Shown here one piece after another: positions 10,301 through 19,020 of a stretch of DNA of 64,000 bases. A model generated the notes under the pieces. The model had not been told where the DNA came from. It ran no database searches and saw nothing but the letters and a program-made list of their open reading frames with translations. A program made the position numbers and the translations under genes. The first letter of the stretch is position 1. Each line of letters begins with the position of its first letter. Origin of the DNA: Candidatus Peribacteria bacterium (GTDB lineage: Bacteria; Patescibacteriota; Gracilibacteria; Peribacterales; Peribacteraceae); the NCBI GenBank assembly GCA_023245765.1, contig JAHFJP010000001.1, positions 23,664 to 87,663 of the forward strand, given 5' to 3'.

Positions 10301-12494
10301 TCTTGTTCTTGTCCTGCACCGCGGCATCCATCCTCTGCTCGATTTCCCGCTGTCTGCCGAGGAAAAAGTATCCGAGGTTCAGGTACTCGCTGATGCTGTG
10401 GCGCAGCGGCGGGTAGAGGCCGTTGCGCTCCGTGCGCTTGGGATCACCGGTTGTATCCGTATTCGCGCGCTCGGGGATGAGAATGCCGATGGCGGTCCGC
10501 AGGCGCCCGCGCGTCTGCTCGCGAATGTTAATGATTGCACTGTCCGTATCCAGATCCTTCGTTTCTGCATCGATCTGTGCGTCGATGGTTTTTACGTGTG
10601 CGACGGCACGTTCGAGCCGCGACGGATCGCGGAGGTATTCGAGACATTGGGAGATCCGTGTTTGCGTGTGGATCGGGAACCGCGTGGGCGTGACGCACTT
10701 GTTCAGTTGCGCGCGCAGCTGCTGCGGAGATTCCCCACCTGCGTAATTGCGGAGTCGCGCAAAGTAGTCTTTGAAGTCCGCAATGAACGCGTTTTTCTCC
10801 CCCTCGGGAATCGGCAGCAGCGACCGAATCATCTCGAGGCGCTCCGTCCAGGATTTTTGCGGAGCGGGCAGATTCTCGATCTCCCGGATTTTTTTCGCCA
10901 TCTCATGCGCCCACGTCTCGGTGGCGATCTGTTCATCGCGCAGCGCGATGATGTCGGGTTCCGCCTCGAGCATTGTGCCGTCGCCCGCTTCGCGGTTGAG
11001 ATCGTTCTCGCGCCTGTTCCAGACGGCGATGTCTTCTTTCGCGGAGATCAGGAAGTCCTGTTCGTCGTCTTTTTTCCGGTCCGGTGCGGGTGGCAACGTG
11101 TAGAACGGCTTGCCTTGTTCGTCCGTGTGGGCCGCTTCTCTGCACTGTCGCAGCGCCTGGGTCTGGACTTGTCCGTAGTCGTCGAGCAGGGGAATGATGC
11201 TGAAGCCGTGTTTGCCCAGGAACCGGCTTTCCAGATCTTGCGCTGCATGTTCCTCCTGCCGTGCGCGGCTCGGCGTCCAAGCGGGATTCCCGGACCGCGT
11301 GCGCGTGAGAAGAATCACCTCAGCCTTCTCGATTGTCAGTGCGGGGTCGACTGCGAGCAGCAGCTTCTCCAGCCGCGCCTTGTGCATCTTGAGCACCTCT
11401 TTGGCTCGTTCCTGCAGTTGTGCGTCGAGGACCAAACGCAATGCAAAGCTTTCGCCCTGCAGACGCTCCATCACGGCGTCGGGCTTCTCCACATCCTGAG
11501 ACTCTTTCGATGTCTGACTGCCGCCGAAGTTCCTCGCCTTGCGAATCTGCTTACGGACGTTTCCCATCATTCCCCGTCTGGCGTCGATACGGATATTGAG
11601 CTTTTCGTCCTTCGTCAGTTTCAATTCTTCAAAGTTCCCAGTGTAGGACTGAGATCTGATCGCGTCCGCTCTGCGTTGCCGGAAGATCTCGTCGAAGTAT
11701 CGCTCAAAGAGCGTGTCGAGGTCCGAGCTCGCGACCGTTGTTTTTGCGGCGTCTTTTGCACGATCTTCGATCGCATCGGCAATCTTTTTTTCTAGGTCAT
11801 CCTTGAGTTGCTCTTTCGTGTTCGCGTCCAGATTCTGCCGCTCAATCATGATGAACTGGTCTTCCAGTTCCGGAATACTTGGATCGATCTTCAAGGTGGC
11901 TCTGATCTTTTCCTGCAGATTCGCATACTGCGCGGCGCGATTTTCCATTTCGTGCGCGCAACGCAGCGTGATGGACGGATTTGCGCTGAGTTGTTCCATC
12001 ACGAGTGGACGCAGACGCGTGTTGAGCTCATCACGCTTGTCCGCACCTGTCTTGTCGATCAGTTGATCGAAGTACGATTTCCGCTTTTTTGCGTTAATGA
12101 CTTCTCTCGTGAATGACGGATCAATGGCCGGCTCCTCCAGGGTGATGCCAACAGACCGTGCGATCTCTTCCAGGGTTCTGTGACTGATTTGATTATCAAT
12201 CACGAGGTATCCTGCAGTCAGCATCGACCTGTACGCGTCGAAGAGATTTTGAGATTCCAGATAGTCCATCCCACTGAGCTCCCGGAGAACCGAATGTTGG
12301 ACGGATTTGATGGCGGAACCAACGCTGGCCACCGTTTCCGAATCTTTCGGAGTGCCTGCTTTCTCCGCATCTTTATCGGAGTCCGGCGCCGAACCTGGTG
12401 GCGGTGTCGGATTCGCAAACCGCGCCTCCCGCCGCTCCCGGGTGGGAGAGTGGTGAGGGGCAAGGTGGCCGGTGAGGAACCGGTCCAACTGCAT
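7320..12494 (-). CDS. Giant (1724 aa) protein of unknown function with an internal HEXXH motif
   Basis: Single long open frame, GC-rich coding character; forms a tight pair with the next minus-strand gene. HERAH at 10074-10088. Confidence 0.85.
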   Translation of the reverse strand: MQLDRFLTGHLAPHHSPTRERREARFANPTPPPGSAPDSDKDAEKAGTPKDSETVASVGSAIKSVQHSVLRELSGMDYLESQNLFDAYRSMLTAGYLVIDNQISHRTLEEIARSVGITLEEPAIDPSFTREVINAKKRKSYFDQLIDKTGADKRDELNTRLRPLVMEQLSANPSITLRCAHEMENRAAQYANLQEKIRATLKIDPSIPELEDQFIMIERQNLDANTKEQLKDDLEKKIADAIEDRAKDAAKTTVASSDLDTLFERYFDEIFRQRRADAIRSQSYTGNFEELKLTKDEKLNIRIDARRGMMGNVRKQIRKARNFGGSQTSKESQDVEKPDAVMERLQGESFALRLVLDAQLQERAKEVLKMHKARLEKLLLAVDPALTIEKAEVILLTRTRSGNPAWTPSRARQEEHAAQDLESRFLGKHGFSIIPLLDDYGQVQTQALRQCREAAHTDEQGKPFYTLPPAPDRKKDDEQDFLISAKEDIAVWNRRENDLNREAGDGTMLEAEPDIIALRDEQIATETWAHEMAKKIREIENLPAPQKSWTERLEMIRSLLPIPEGEKNAFIADFKDYFARLRNYAGGESPQQLRAQLNKCVTPTRFPIHTQTRISQCLEYLRDPSRLERAVAHVKTIDAQIDAETKDLDTDSAIINIREQTRGRLRTAIGILIPERANTDTTGDPKRTERNGLYPPLRHSISEYLNLGYFFLGRQREIEQRMDAAVQDKNKSGIGKLRSLYAERTEVEKIEQCVRMLNDVRNNIQEVNDLPENVPAEYRPNHQPRPIIAIRPGVDRNGPEVEHERAHAILDILRTRTGLFPRLIQGTLDEFSTRSTPSGQTFDQALSLLDWGSYKAIREEHLEPNIEREELMEELLIRFADYKAGRIARPFSDAEQSLFDLMERKPRAPMKSGPIEKDFRRRLNRVGRVQDQPIRRATRRRMTVDADAAPKQKEIFNMREMLNDTDRALRNVKQFIYAYTEPPDFPPDLFVELKDKYQDGEDEFNELEKIFREKSQWRDPQTPPEDDHEQQERCKKLIAYAEKLETVVVNYDNQRLDTTKQARDVGIWEALTGGVRLASINDVVRLWNDTWEDIKDIYKRRQDAVLKDIGYAITKPLQDSSLLKQIPGAGKYLTGLHAYHQRRYSGTEEEAANKWKDGMKNEDSHTLQHFLHSTKNKDAVRGIIALLCSRGEMDWNDTGTWTTLNAISGYNMPERPCLRSDVLRDTWLRKIISYIWNDKELYYHWRSENDSQTKSGKEHFTPWVDQLSNLRGGMEGELNKQLRLWNEWKTYEEKHHTGTTPPEDIKPHLFEKIIHYAIENGKMTMEQKFYYLIRGVADGLLSIDRLRTLAGEEGGVLNQFPFIDYFYKKNNTLPEVQALRNRLRETKDGVDTFRPGAKTTLWIQLDLVRNKGVQERLSKGTSRTSSETIDHEDVPLFLPQLDFNAVRGMADVISGSRQKMSPEGLKNLYCGYSSKFKIFGRLAQLEENGEERFTPEDASILADALGAYVDVDNILARRGYNTETRPTLSLSQLASHSPSSDGVHTIAKYRENMNKFVIKLVTRLKDKIEQSSHWQTYLSQNKMKDGGKKTREGPNGEPQDYYEKEQPIRLLGDYIATDKDVVAGKKIDKKDATVGRKLFDGTPAFVQALKEVLPQNLHVLKEVLMDFTKDYKLSSGADNPDYANGFFDEGGSSGQVSLENVKAAVEARDVARRELMVVPSGGHH

Positions 12495-13036
12495 TAGAGC
12501 TTACAGAGGCGGATAATGACGTCGAGGAAGTGTTCTTTTTGATCCGGCCGGAGGGGGATAAATTGGCTTAGGGTAGTGCGAATCAGGGTGGGGTCGATCT
12601 CGCCGGTCTGGATCCGGATATCACTCTGGAAGCGGGATTTTCGGATAATCTTGAGTTCCGTGAAGAGCGGCGTCTGCACCAGCCAGAAGTCTTTGCACTG
12701 GTCCCAGGGCGTGAACGAATCTTCAAATTGCACGCCGTCGATCTCGATCTGAATGCTCCGAAGCGGCGTCTTTTCGTTGCGGACCAGGAAGTACACACCG
12801 CCGAGCAGCAGCGACACGAGCGTCAGTGTCCATGCTCCACTGAGGATTCCGTAGGCCGCGACAATCAGCACGATTGCGCCGCCGGTCATGTACCAGCGCG
12901 GCGTGTGTTCGTGGTTAAAATGCGTCGCGGCGCTCCAGGCGAGGAGCACTTTTGGCACCCGCAGACCGGGTGTAGCGGTCGTCGAATTCTGCGCAGTATT
13001 CATGGCCGGAGGAGTGGTGGGTGTTTGTGTGTCCAA
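12494..13036 (-). CDS. Small membrane protein (two hydrophobic segments), unknown
   Basis: IVLIVAAYGILSGAWTLTLVSLLLGGVYFLV followed by a soluble tail; start could be TTG 13036 or ATG 13003. Confidence 0.75.
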   Translation of the reverse strand: MDTQTPTTPPAMNTAQNSTTATPGLRVPKVLLAWSAATHFNHEHTPRWYMTGGAIVLIVAAYGILSGAWTLTLVSLLLGGVYFLVRNEKTPLRSIQIEIDGVQFEDSFTPWDQCKDFWLVQTPLFTELKIIRKSRFQSDIRIQTGEIDPTLIRTTLSQFIPLRPDQKEHFLDVIIRLCKL

Positions 13037-13129
13037 ATCCTTATATTATAGCGGAAAAGTCGTGTTTTTAGTACGGGCGGATTCTTGATTATTGATAAAA
13101 GTATGGTTTTCTATATACTATAGAGAAAT

Positions 13130-13762
13130 ATGCATCAGGTAGATATTCTTGGCCCCGAGCAGACCAGACAGGAGTTCACGGATGACAGAGTCCGCTGCTT
13201 CGCGGAAACAATCATCGCGTACTACGAAAGGAAACAGGCGGAGGATCTCGCAGCGTCGCAATCACGGATAGAGCGGCATGCCGGTCGAATTCTGTCGGCA
13301 GCAACGCGACTCTTCAAAGGAAAAAAGAAGCGAGAGGGGGAAATTACAGAGATGCAGTCATTGCTGGCTGGTTCCCGTGATAATGGCCAGCTCTTCACTG
13401 CGAGGGTCGGAGAAAAAATTGTTGCTACGACCGGATACAGGCTCATCGGCAGCGATTCCAAAACACACAAGCCGGTGTGGGAAATCGTTCAGGTGTTTGT
13501 GTCCGATGAGCACCGTGGAAACAAACTGTCGTGGACGTTGATGGACGCCGCTGAGAATGCCATCAGAAAAGCTGATCCCATTGCAAATATCGTGATCGTA
13601 TCGGACCACAAAACCGTCCAAAATTGGGCGAAAGCCAGGCAATACGGAAACATTACTCTCAAGGACCACTGGGAGATCGAACATCCGTCGGAGACACTTC
13701 CGAATCAGAAGAAGGCTGAATTTCAGGGGAAGGCGAACACGCTACTGGCGTTCCGGAAGTGA
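13130..13762 (+). CDS. GNAT-family N-acetyltransferase
   Basis: EIVQVFVSDEHRGNKLSWTLMDAAENAIRK resembles the acetyl-CoA binding motif A. Confidence 0.65.
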   Translation: MHQVDILGPEQTRQEFTDDRVRCFAETIIAYYERKQAEDLAASQSRIERHAGRILSAATRLFKGKKKREGEITEMQSLLAGSRDNGQLFTARVGEKIVATTGYRLIGSDSKTHKPVWEIVQVFVSDEHRGNKLSWTLMDAAENAIRKADPIANIVIVSDHKTVQNWAKARQYGNITLKDHWEIEHPSETLPNQKKAEFQGKANTLLAFRK

Positions 13763-13763
13763 G

Positions 13764-14780
13764 TCATGTCATCGGAGAATTCTCGTCAGCAACCTGTCCG
13801 ATCTGGAACGCTGGCATTCTGCCGAGGTCCCGCGGCAGAGAGCGAATCCGCTCTGCATGGCGGAACAGAGAATGCTTTGCCGCTTCCAGACAACACTCAA
13901 AGACCACCGGGAATAATTCTGTTCCGGCGCAGCCCACATGAGGCTGGTGCAACTTGAGCGCAGGATCGCTCAGTCGATCCATGACGATTTCGCGGATGAG
14001 TGCGACGCTGTCTTCGCTCAGCAGCAGCGTGGATCCATCGAGCGCGAAATCTTCCGCATGGAAAGGCTGCCAGAAGAAGCGCACTTTCTGTTGCCCGTCA
14101 TTCTTTTCGTCATTTTCGGCATCCTGCGGCGTCCCGCGTCGAAGCACTCCATCGATCATGCGGAAGATTCCGTCGTGGGTCATAGCGGTTTCGAGCATTG
14201 TTGAGAGAACTGTTCTCGCGATCGTCAGATATTCCTCGGGCGTGGCATCCCGCCCGAACTCTGAATGGAATGCTTCCGGAATGACGTCGAAATATGAATA
14301 ACTCACTATCGCGACGTTCTCGATGCCGAAGTTGATGACTCCTTCGAGAATTCTCAATGCCTTCTCGTCATCATTCTCCCCCTCTGGGATAATGTTGGGA
14401 CGAATCGTGAGGATCCGATCTGCAAATTTCCGAAGTGCGGCGCGTGTTTGCTCTCCGACGGCATCCCGTGCAGCGGCAGCCCGGCGTACTGCACCTCTAT
14501 GGGCCTTCCGGACTTCGCTGAACGATGCGACGGTGATTCTCCGCAAGCAGTCGATGATGTCTCTGCGCGACGGCGCGTTGAGAATGACGGTATTCATGAG
14601 CTGTAGCGAGTGCTCTGGCACGCTGACGTCGTGTTCGCCGCAGAGCTTCACCAGAGCCTTTGCGTGCGGATGGAACCAGGTGATCGCCTTCGGCGTTTTG
14701 CCGTCATGTTTCTGCAGCCCTGGTACGTCTGCATGCAGCGCATCGATCCACTCTTTCGTCGGGATACCGCGTTTGGGCAT
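13764..14780 (-). CDS. Hypothetical protein
   Basis: Start placed at MPKRGIPTKEW (14780) because the longer ORF to 14849 runs into tRNA-Val. Confidence 0.65.
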   Translation of the reverse strand: MPKRGIPTKEWIDALHADVPGLQKHDGKTPKAITWFHPHAKALVKLCGEHDVSVPEHSLQLMNTVILNAPSRRDIIDCLRRITVASFSEVRKAHRGAVRRAAAARDAVGEQTRAALRKFADRILTIRPNIIPEGENDDEKALRILEGVINFGIENVAIVSYSYFDVIPEAFHSEFGRDATPEEYLTIARTVLSTMLETAMTHDGIFRMIDGVLRRGTPQDAENDEKNDGQQKVRFFWQPFHAEDFALDGSTLLLSEDSVALIREIVMDRLSDPALKLHQPHVGCAGTELFPVVFECCLEAAKHSLFRHAERIRSLPRDLGRMPAFQIGQVADENSPMT

Positions 14781-14843
14781 AGGAAATAGGATGAGGTGGA
14801 TTTCTGTGTGCGTCAAACTTCTGCTACGCTGCCCCGGCTCTTT

Positions 14844-14920
14844 GGGCAATTAGCTCAGCTGGTTAGAGCGCCACATTGACATTGTGGAGGTCACTGGTTC
14901 GAATCCAGTATTGCCCACCA
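14844..14920 (+). tRNA. tRNA-Val (anticodon GAC), CCA encoded
   Basis: Acceptor GGGCAAT/ATTGCCC, anticodon stem CCACA/TGTGG with loop TTGACAT, terminal ACCA. Confidence 0.95.
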
Positions 14921-14929
14921 GCTCAATTT

Positions 14930-15193
14930 TTATTCATAGTGCGTCCACATCCGGAGAACTTTGACGATGTGCTGTTTCTGCAAAACCTGATACACCAAGC
15001 GATGCTGAATGTTGATTCGGCGTGAATACGCTCCATACAAATCTCCTATCAGTTTTTCAAAAGGAGGGGGATTCTGAAAAGGATTTTCTTCAAGGATTGC
15101 CAAGAGTTCCTTCGCTTTTGCGGCAAGAGGGGTGCCTTTGAGTTTCTTCGCATCTTTCTGTGCCTGCTTCATATAGACCAGGCGATATCTCAC
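14930..15193 (-). CDS. yoeB: YoeB-family toxin
   Basis: YRLVYMKQAQKDAKKLKGTPLAAKAKELLAILEENPF...FEKLIGDLYGAYSRRINIQHRLVYQVL.....VLRMWTHYE. Confidence 0.9.
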   Translation of the reverse strand: MRYRLVYMKQAQKDAKKLKGTPLAAKAKELLAILEENPFQNPPPFEKLIGDLYGAYSRRINIQHRLVYQVLQKQHIVKVLRMWTHYE

Positions 15194-15429
15194 AGGTCGA
15201 TATGGCGGGAACCACGGGAAGCCGGTTCTTTCATCCCGCTCCGGATGGAATCGCGCATGCCGGGAATGGAGAGCAGATAGAGCGTTTCCTCGACGGCGCG
15301 CCAGTCATCTTCGGAAATGAGGACGGCATTCCCTTGCTTGCCGGTGATCACGATCGGTTCATTTCCGTCCTGCACGTTGGCGATCAGACGATAGAGCGTT
15401 GCGCGGGCTTTGGTGGCGGTCACTGTCAT
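15190..15429 (-). CDS. yefM: YefM/Phd-family antitoxin
   Basis: TATKARATLYRLIANVQDGNEPIVITGKQGNAVLISEDDWRAVEETLYLLSIPGMRDSIR; 4-nt overlap with the toxin gene. Confidence 0.9.
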   Translation of the reverse strand: MTVTATKARATLYRLIANVQDGNEPIVITGKQGNAVLISEDDWRAVEETLYLLSIPGMRDSIRSGMKEPASRGSRHIDL

Positions 15430-15455
15430 ATGTACATATCGTACGCTTTTGCGTA
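15427..15455 (-). promoter_or_regulatory. Candidate YefM operator region
   Basis: TATGTACATA (TGTACA core at 15431-15436) plus the inverted repeat CGTACGCTTTTGCGTACG, directly at the antitoxin start. Confidence 0.65.
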
Positions 15456-15488
15456 CGGTATTGCAACCTCTTTTTCTGCATCTTCAAA

Positions 15489-15512
15489 ACGTTCCACACC
15501 CCCATGGAACGT
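15489..15512. repeat. Palindromic element ACGTTCCA-N8-TGGAACGT
   Basis: Perfect 8-bp arms; a related copy lies at 59036-59059. Confidence 0.75.
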
Positions 15513-15607
15513 CTTTTAGGCCTTCTGGAAGCCAAGATAGACGACAGTCAAAAAGAATCTTTTCACAGAGGTCTTCCGTGATTTCTTGAAGAGCACAGGA
15601 TGGTTTC

Positions 15608-16246
15608 ATGTTTCTCACTCTCCTAGATTTCCTCTTCCCGCGCCGGTCGCTGACCGGTGAAGGCAGCGCGTGGGTCACGGATGACGAGCTGCGGCAGTTG
15701 CAGTCACGCCCAGTGATTCTGGAGACGGCGCAGTTGCGCGCGCAAGGGCTGGAGTGTGTGGATCGGATTGTTGCTGTGGCGGATTATGATTCTGTGCCGA
15801 TGCTGCATCAGGCAGTTCATCTGTTGAAGTATAAGAAGGTGCGGGGGGTATCTGAGGTGTTGGGAGGTTTGCTTGTGAGAGCTTCAGGAGAAGGAACTCG
15901 TTGCCCCACTCTCTGCCCGGTCCCACTTCATTGGATCCGGAGATTTTCGCGCGGATTCAATCAAGCAGAACTTCTTGCAGGCGTCGTCGGCCGCGAGAGG
16001 GGATGGGAGGTGCAGAATCTTTTGAAGAGAACTCGCTGGACCGGCTCGCAGGTGGGGCGGCATCGGAGAGAACGATTGATCGGCGTCAAAGATGCGTTCG
16101 CGATCCGGTCACGAATGCACATTCCGGCGCGCGTGATTCTCGTCGATGATTTGTCGACGACCGGAGCGACGTTGAACGAGTGCGCGCGAGCGTTGAAAAA
16201 AGCCGGAGTGAAAAACGTCGAGGGATTAGTGCTTGCGCTCGGATAA
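15608..16246 (+). CDS. ComF-family phosphoribosyltransferase
   Basis: LTLLDFLFPRR, VPLHWIRRFSRGFNQAELLA, TGSQVGRHRRERLIGVKDAF, VILVDDLSTTGATLNECARALKKAG. Confidence 0.9.
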   Translation: MFLTLLDFLFPRRSLTGEGSAWVTDDELRQLQSRPVILETAQLRAQGLECVDRIVAVADYDSVPMLHQAVHLLKYKKVRGVSEVLGGLLVRASGEGTRCPTLCPVPLHWIRRFSRGFNQAELLAGVVGRERGWEVQNLLKRTRWTGSQVGRHRRERLIGVKDAFAIRSRMHIPARVILVDDLSTTGATLNECARALKKAGVKNVEGLVLALG

Positions 16247-16311
16247 TCGTGAGCAGTTTTTGAGTTCATCGCATGGCAAAATTTTCCCTTCCAGAAGGCA
16301 AGACGAAGTGG

Positions 16312-16337
16312 TGTGGAAAACCTTTTTGTTTTCCACA
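16312..16337. promoter_or_regulatory. Inverted pair of DnaA-box-like 9-mers (TTTTCCACA)
   Basis: TGTGGAAAAC-CTTTTT-GTTTTCCACA, perfect 10-bp arms. Confidence 0.5.
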
Positions 16338-16360
16338 GCAGCCCGTACCATCGGCTTCCA

Positions 16361-17467
16361 ATGACTGTGCTGATTTCTGCACTGGCGTTTCTGTTGTTGC
16401 TGAGCTTCCTCGTGCTTATTCACGAGTGCGGACACTTTTTTGCCGCGCGATGGGCGGGTGTTGTCGTCGAAGAATTCGGATTCGGCCTCCCTCCTCGCGC
16501 CAAAACTCTTTTCCGTCGTGGCGGCACGCGGTTCTCGCTCAACTGGATTCCTTTCGGAGGGTTTGTCCGCCTGCAGGGCGAAAATGCGGCGTCCGAGCGC
16601 GAGCGCCGGACGACAGGGAGCTTTGCGCACGCGAGCATCCCCGCGCGCGTCGTGATTCTGGTCGCGGGAGTCTTTATGAACCTGCTCTTCGCGCTTGTCG
16701 TCTTCACCGTCGGATTCTCCGTCTGGCAGTGGGTTCCGACATACCTCTCTCTTGAGGAGATGAAGAGCGCATCGATGAGCGGCGAGATCACACTCAGTCC
16801 GGGCGTGCGGGTCGGGAGCGTGCAGGCGGGGGGCACGGCGGCGGGGGCAAAGGTGCCTTCTCCCAGCACGCTGCTCAAAGTCGACGATATTCCCGTGTAC
16901 GTTCCCGCCGATGTGGTGGAAGCGCAAAAGGGGAAGCAGTTCGTGAAGTACACGCTCATCAAAGAGGGTGCAGAGAAAGAATCCATCTACACCGTTCCCG
17001 TCCGCGATGGGAAGACCGGCATCGAGATCTCTTTTTCCCCGCACGTGTACTCCCCGCCGCGGTCGGTCCCCGCGGGATTCGTTCTGTCTCTGCGGGAAGT
17101 GAAGGTGACGACCGTGCAGACGATCATCGGAATTTCGCACCTGGTGCGGTCACTCGCGTGGCACGGGAGTGTGCCCGAGGGCATCACGGGCATCGTTGGC
17201 ATCGCCCAACTTACGCACAATTCCGTGCAGGAAGGTTGGGGTGCATACATTCGCCTGATGGCCGTTCTGAGTCTCAGTTTGGCGATTTTGAATATCCTCC
17301 CGTTCCCGTCCCTCGATGGCGGCCGGCTGATCTTCGTTCTCGTCGAAGGCATCGCGCAACGGCCTGCGCCGCGACGGTTTGAATTGATCACGAACACTGT
17401 CGGATTCCTCATCCTCATTTTGCTCATCGTGCTTGTGACATTTAACGACATCTGGAAGTTATTCTAG
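16361..17467 (+). CDS. rseP: Site-2 protease RseP-like, M50 family
   Basis: VLIHECGHFFAARWAGVVVEEFGFGLPPR, C-terminal LNILPFPSLDGGRLIFVLVE. Confidence 0.93.
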   Translation: MTVLISALAFLLLLSFLVLIHECGHFFAARWAGVVVEEFGFGLPPRAKTLFRRGGTRFSLNWIPFGGFVRLQGENAASERERRTTGSFAHASIPARVVILVAGVFMNLLFALVVFTVGFSVWQWVPTYLSLEEMKSASMSGEITLSPGVRVGSVQAGGTAAGAKVPSPSTLLKVDDIPVYVPADVVEAQKGKQFVKYTLIKEGAEKESIYTVPVRDGKTGIEISFSPHVYSPPRSVPAGFVLSLREVKVTTVQTIIGISHLVRSLAWHGSVPEGITGIVGIAQLTHNSVQEGWGAYIRLMAVLSLSLAILNILPFPSLDGGRLIFVLVEGIAQRPAPRRFELITNTVGFLILILLIVLVTFNDIWKLF

Positions 17468-17481
17468 TTTTTCGCCGCAAT

Positions 17482-17511
17482 TTTTCACTTTTCACTTTTC
17501 ATTTTTCACTT
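17482..17511 (+). repeat. 7-bp tandem repeat TTTTCAC upstream of dnaA
   Basis: ttttcac ttttcac ttttcat ttttcac. Confidence 0.75.
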
Positions 17512-18970
17512 GAATCCCACCGCCACTCTTTCCCCGGCTCCCACTTCTCCCGCTGTTTCGACGTCCGATCTGTGGCTGCGCATCCTCAAGATCATCGAAT
17601 CCAAGATCCAGCGCGGACAGTTCATCACGTGGTTTAAAGATACTGCCGTGCTCGGTTTGGAAGAGGGGAATCTCGTCGTCGGATTGCCGCTGCCGATGTT
17701 CCTCACCTGGCACATGCAGCACTACCGCACGATGACGCTCGAGGCGGCGCAGGAGATCGATCCCAGCATCCGGGAGATCGTCTACACGGTCGACGTCGGG
17801 CTCAAGGACAACCGCGAGCGCAGCACCGACCTGCTTGAGCATTTTCCCGAACTGAAGAAGCGCAAGGTGGCGGGGCGCCAGGAGGTGAAACTTGCTGAGG
17901 GCATCGTCAGTAAAATCCTCAGCCCCAAGTACATGATCGAGAACTTTATCGTGGGGACTAATAACCGCCTCGCGCATGCCGCCTGCATGGCCGTCGCCCG
18001 CGAACCGGGGGGCAAATACAATCCACTCTTCCTCTACGGCGGCGTCGGGCTTGGCAAAACGCATCTGCTGCAGGCGACGGGCAATGCGATCCTCAAAGCA
18101 CATCCGCGTTCGACCGTCGTCTACACCACGAGCGAGGACTTCACGAACCAGGTGGTCGAGGCGATCCAGCATCAGAAGATGGATCAGTTCAACCGCCGGT
18201 ACCGCACGGTCGATGTGCTGATCATCGACGATATCCAGTTCATTGCGAACAAGGACCGCACGCAGGAGATCTTCTTCCACACGTTCAATGCCCTCTACGA
18301 GGAGCGCAAGCAGGTGATCATCTCCGCCGACCGGCCGCCGCAGGAGCTTCAGTTGGAAGACCGTCTCATCTCCCGCTTCGCCCGCGGCATGATCGCCGAC
18401 GTCTCGCAGCCCGACTACGAAACACGCCTCGCGATCCTCAGTGAAAAAGCTGCCGAATACGAAATCTTCCTCGACCGCGCGGTGCTCGAATTCATCGCGC
18501 AGCATGTGACCAAAAACGTCCGCGAACTCGAAGGCATCCTGATGCAGGCGGTCGCGCTCTATGAGCTTGAGCAGCGGATGCCGACGGTGCGGTCCATTTC
18601 CGAAATCATGAGCAAGCTCAGCATGGATCCGCTCAAGGATGAGGAAACGGTTGGCTTCACGAAGGCCCCCAAGCGCAAGCCGACGTTTCAGGAAATCATG
18701 GAAGCGGTGAGCCGCTACTACTCGGTCAGTATTCAGGACATGGTCGGTGCCAGCCGCGTTCGCGAAGTGCTCCACCCGCGACAGGTTGCGATGCTCCTCG
18801 GCAAAAAACATCTCGACATGAGTTACGTCCGCCTCGGTGAAGTCTTCGGTGGGCGCGACCACACGACGGTGATGAACGCGCTTAAAAAAGTCGACGGACG
18901 GCAGCATAATGATCCGCAGTTGCTCAGGGAAATCCGGGCCGTGGAGGTGGAGTTGGGATTGGTGCAGTGA
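17510..18970 (+). CDS. dnaA: Chromosomal replication initiator DnaA
   Basis: NPLFLYGGVGLGKTHLLQATGN, DVLIIDDIQFIANKDRTQEIFFHTFN, LGKKHLDMSYVRLGEVFGGRDHTTVMNALKKV. TTG start. Confidence 0.97.
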   Translation: MNPTATLSPAPTSPAVSTSDLWLRILKIIESKIQRGQFITWFKDTAVLGLEEGNLVVGLPLPMFLTWHMQHYRTMTLEAAQEIDPSIREIVYTVDVGLKDNRERSTDLLEHFPELKKRKVAGRQEVKLAEGIVSKILSPKYMIENFIVGTNNRLAHAACMAVAREPGGKYNPLFLYGGVGLGKTHLLQATGNAILKAHPRSTVVYTTSEDFTNQVVEAIQHQKMDQFNRRYRTVDVLIIDDIQFIANKDRTQEIFFHTFNALYEERKQVIISADRPPQELQLEDRLISRFARGMIADVSQPDYETRLAILSEKAAEYEIFLDRAVLEFIAQHVTKNVRELEGILMQAVALYELEQRMPTVRSISEIMSKLSMDPLKDEETVGFTKAPKRKPTFQEIMEAVSRYYSVSIQDMVGASRVREVLHPRQVAMLLGKKHLDMSYVRLGEVFGGRDHTTVMNALKKVDGRQHNDPQLLREIRAVEVELGLVQ

Positions 18971-19020
18971 GTAGAGCGGAGAATATTGACTTCTTGTGAA
19001 AAACAGTATAAAAAGATATA

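Noticed and set aside
9912-11795. 627-aa plus-strand ORF
   Set aside because: Shadow ORF antisense to the 1724-aa gene; composition is Arg/Leu/Val-rich with no coherent domain.
14781-14849. Upstream extension of the 361-aa minus ORF
   Set aside because: Runs into the tRNA-Val gene; internal start at 14780 is more plausible.
18971-19020. oriC directly downstream of dnaA
   Set aside because: The intergenic region is only 50 bp with no DnaA-box cluster, and dnaN is not adjacent.
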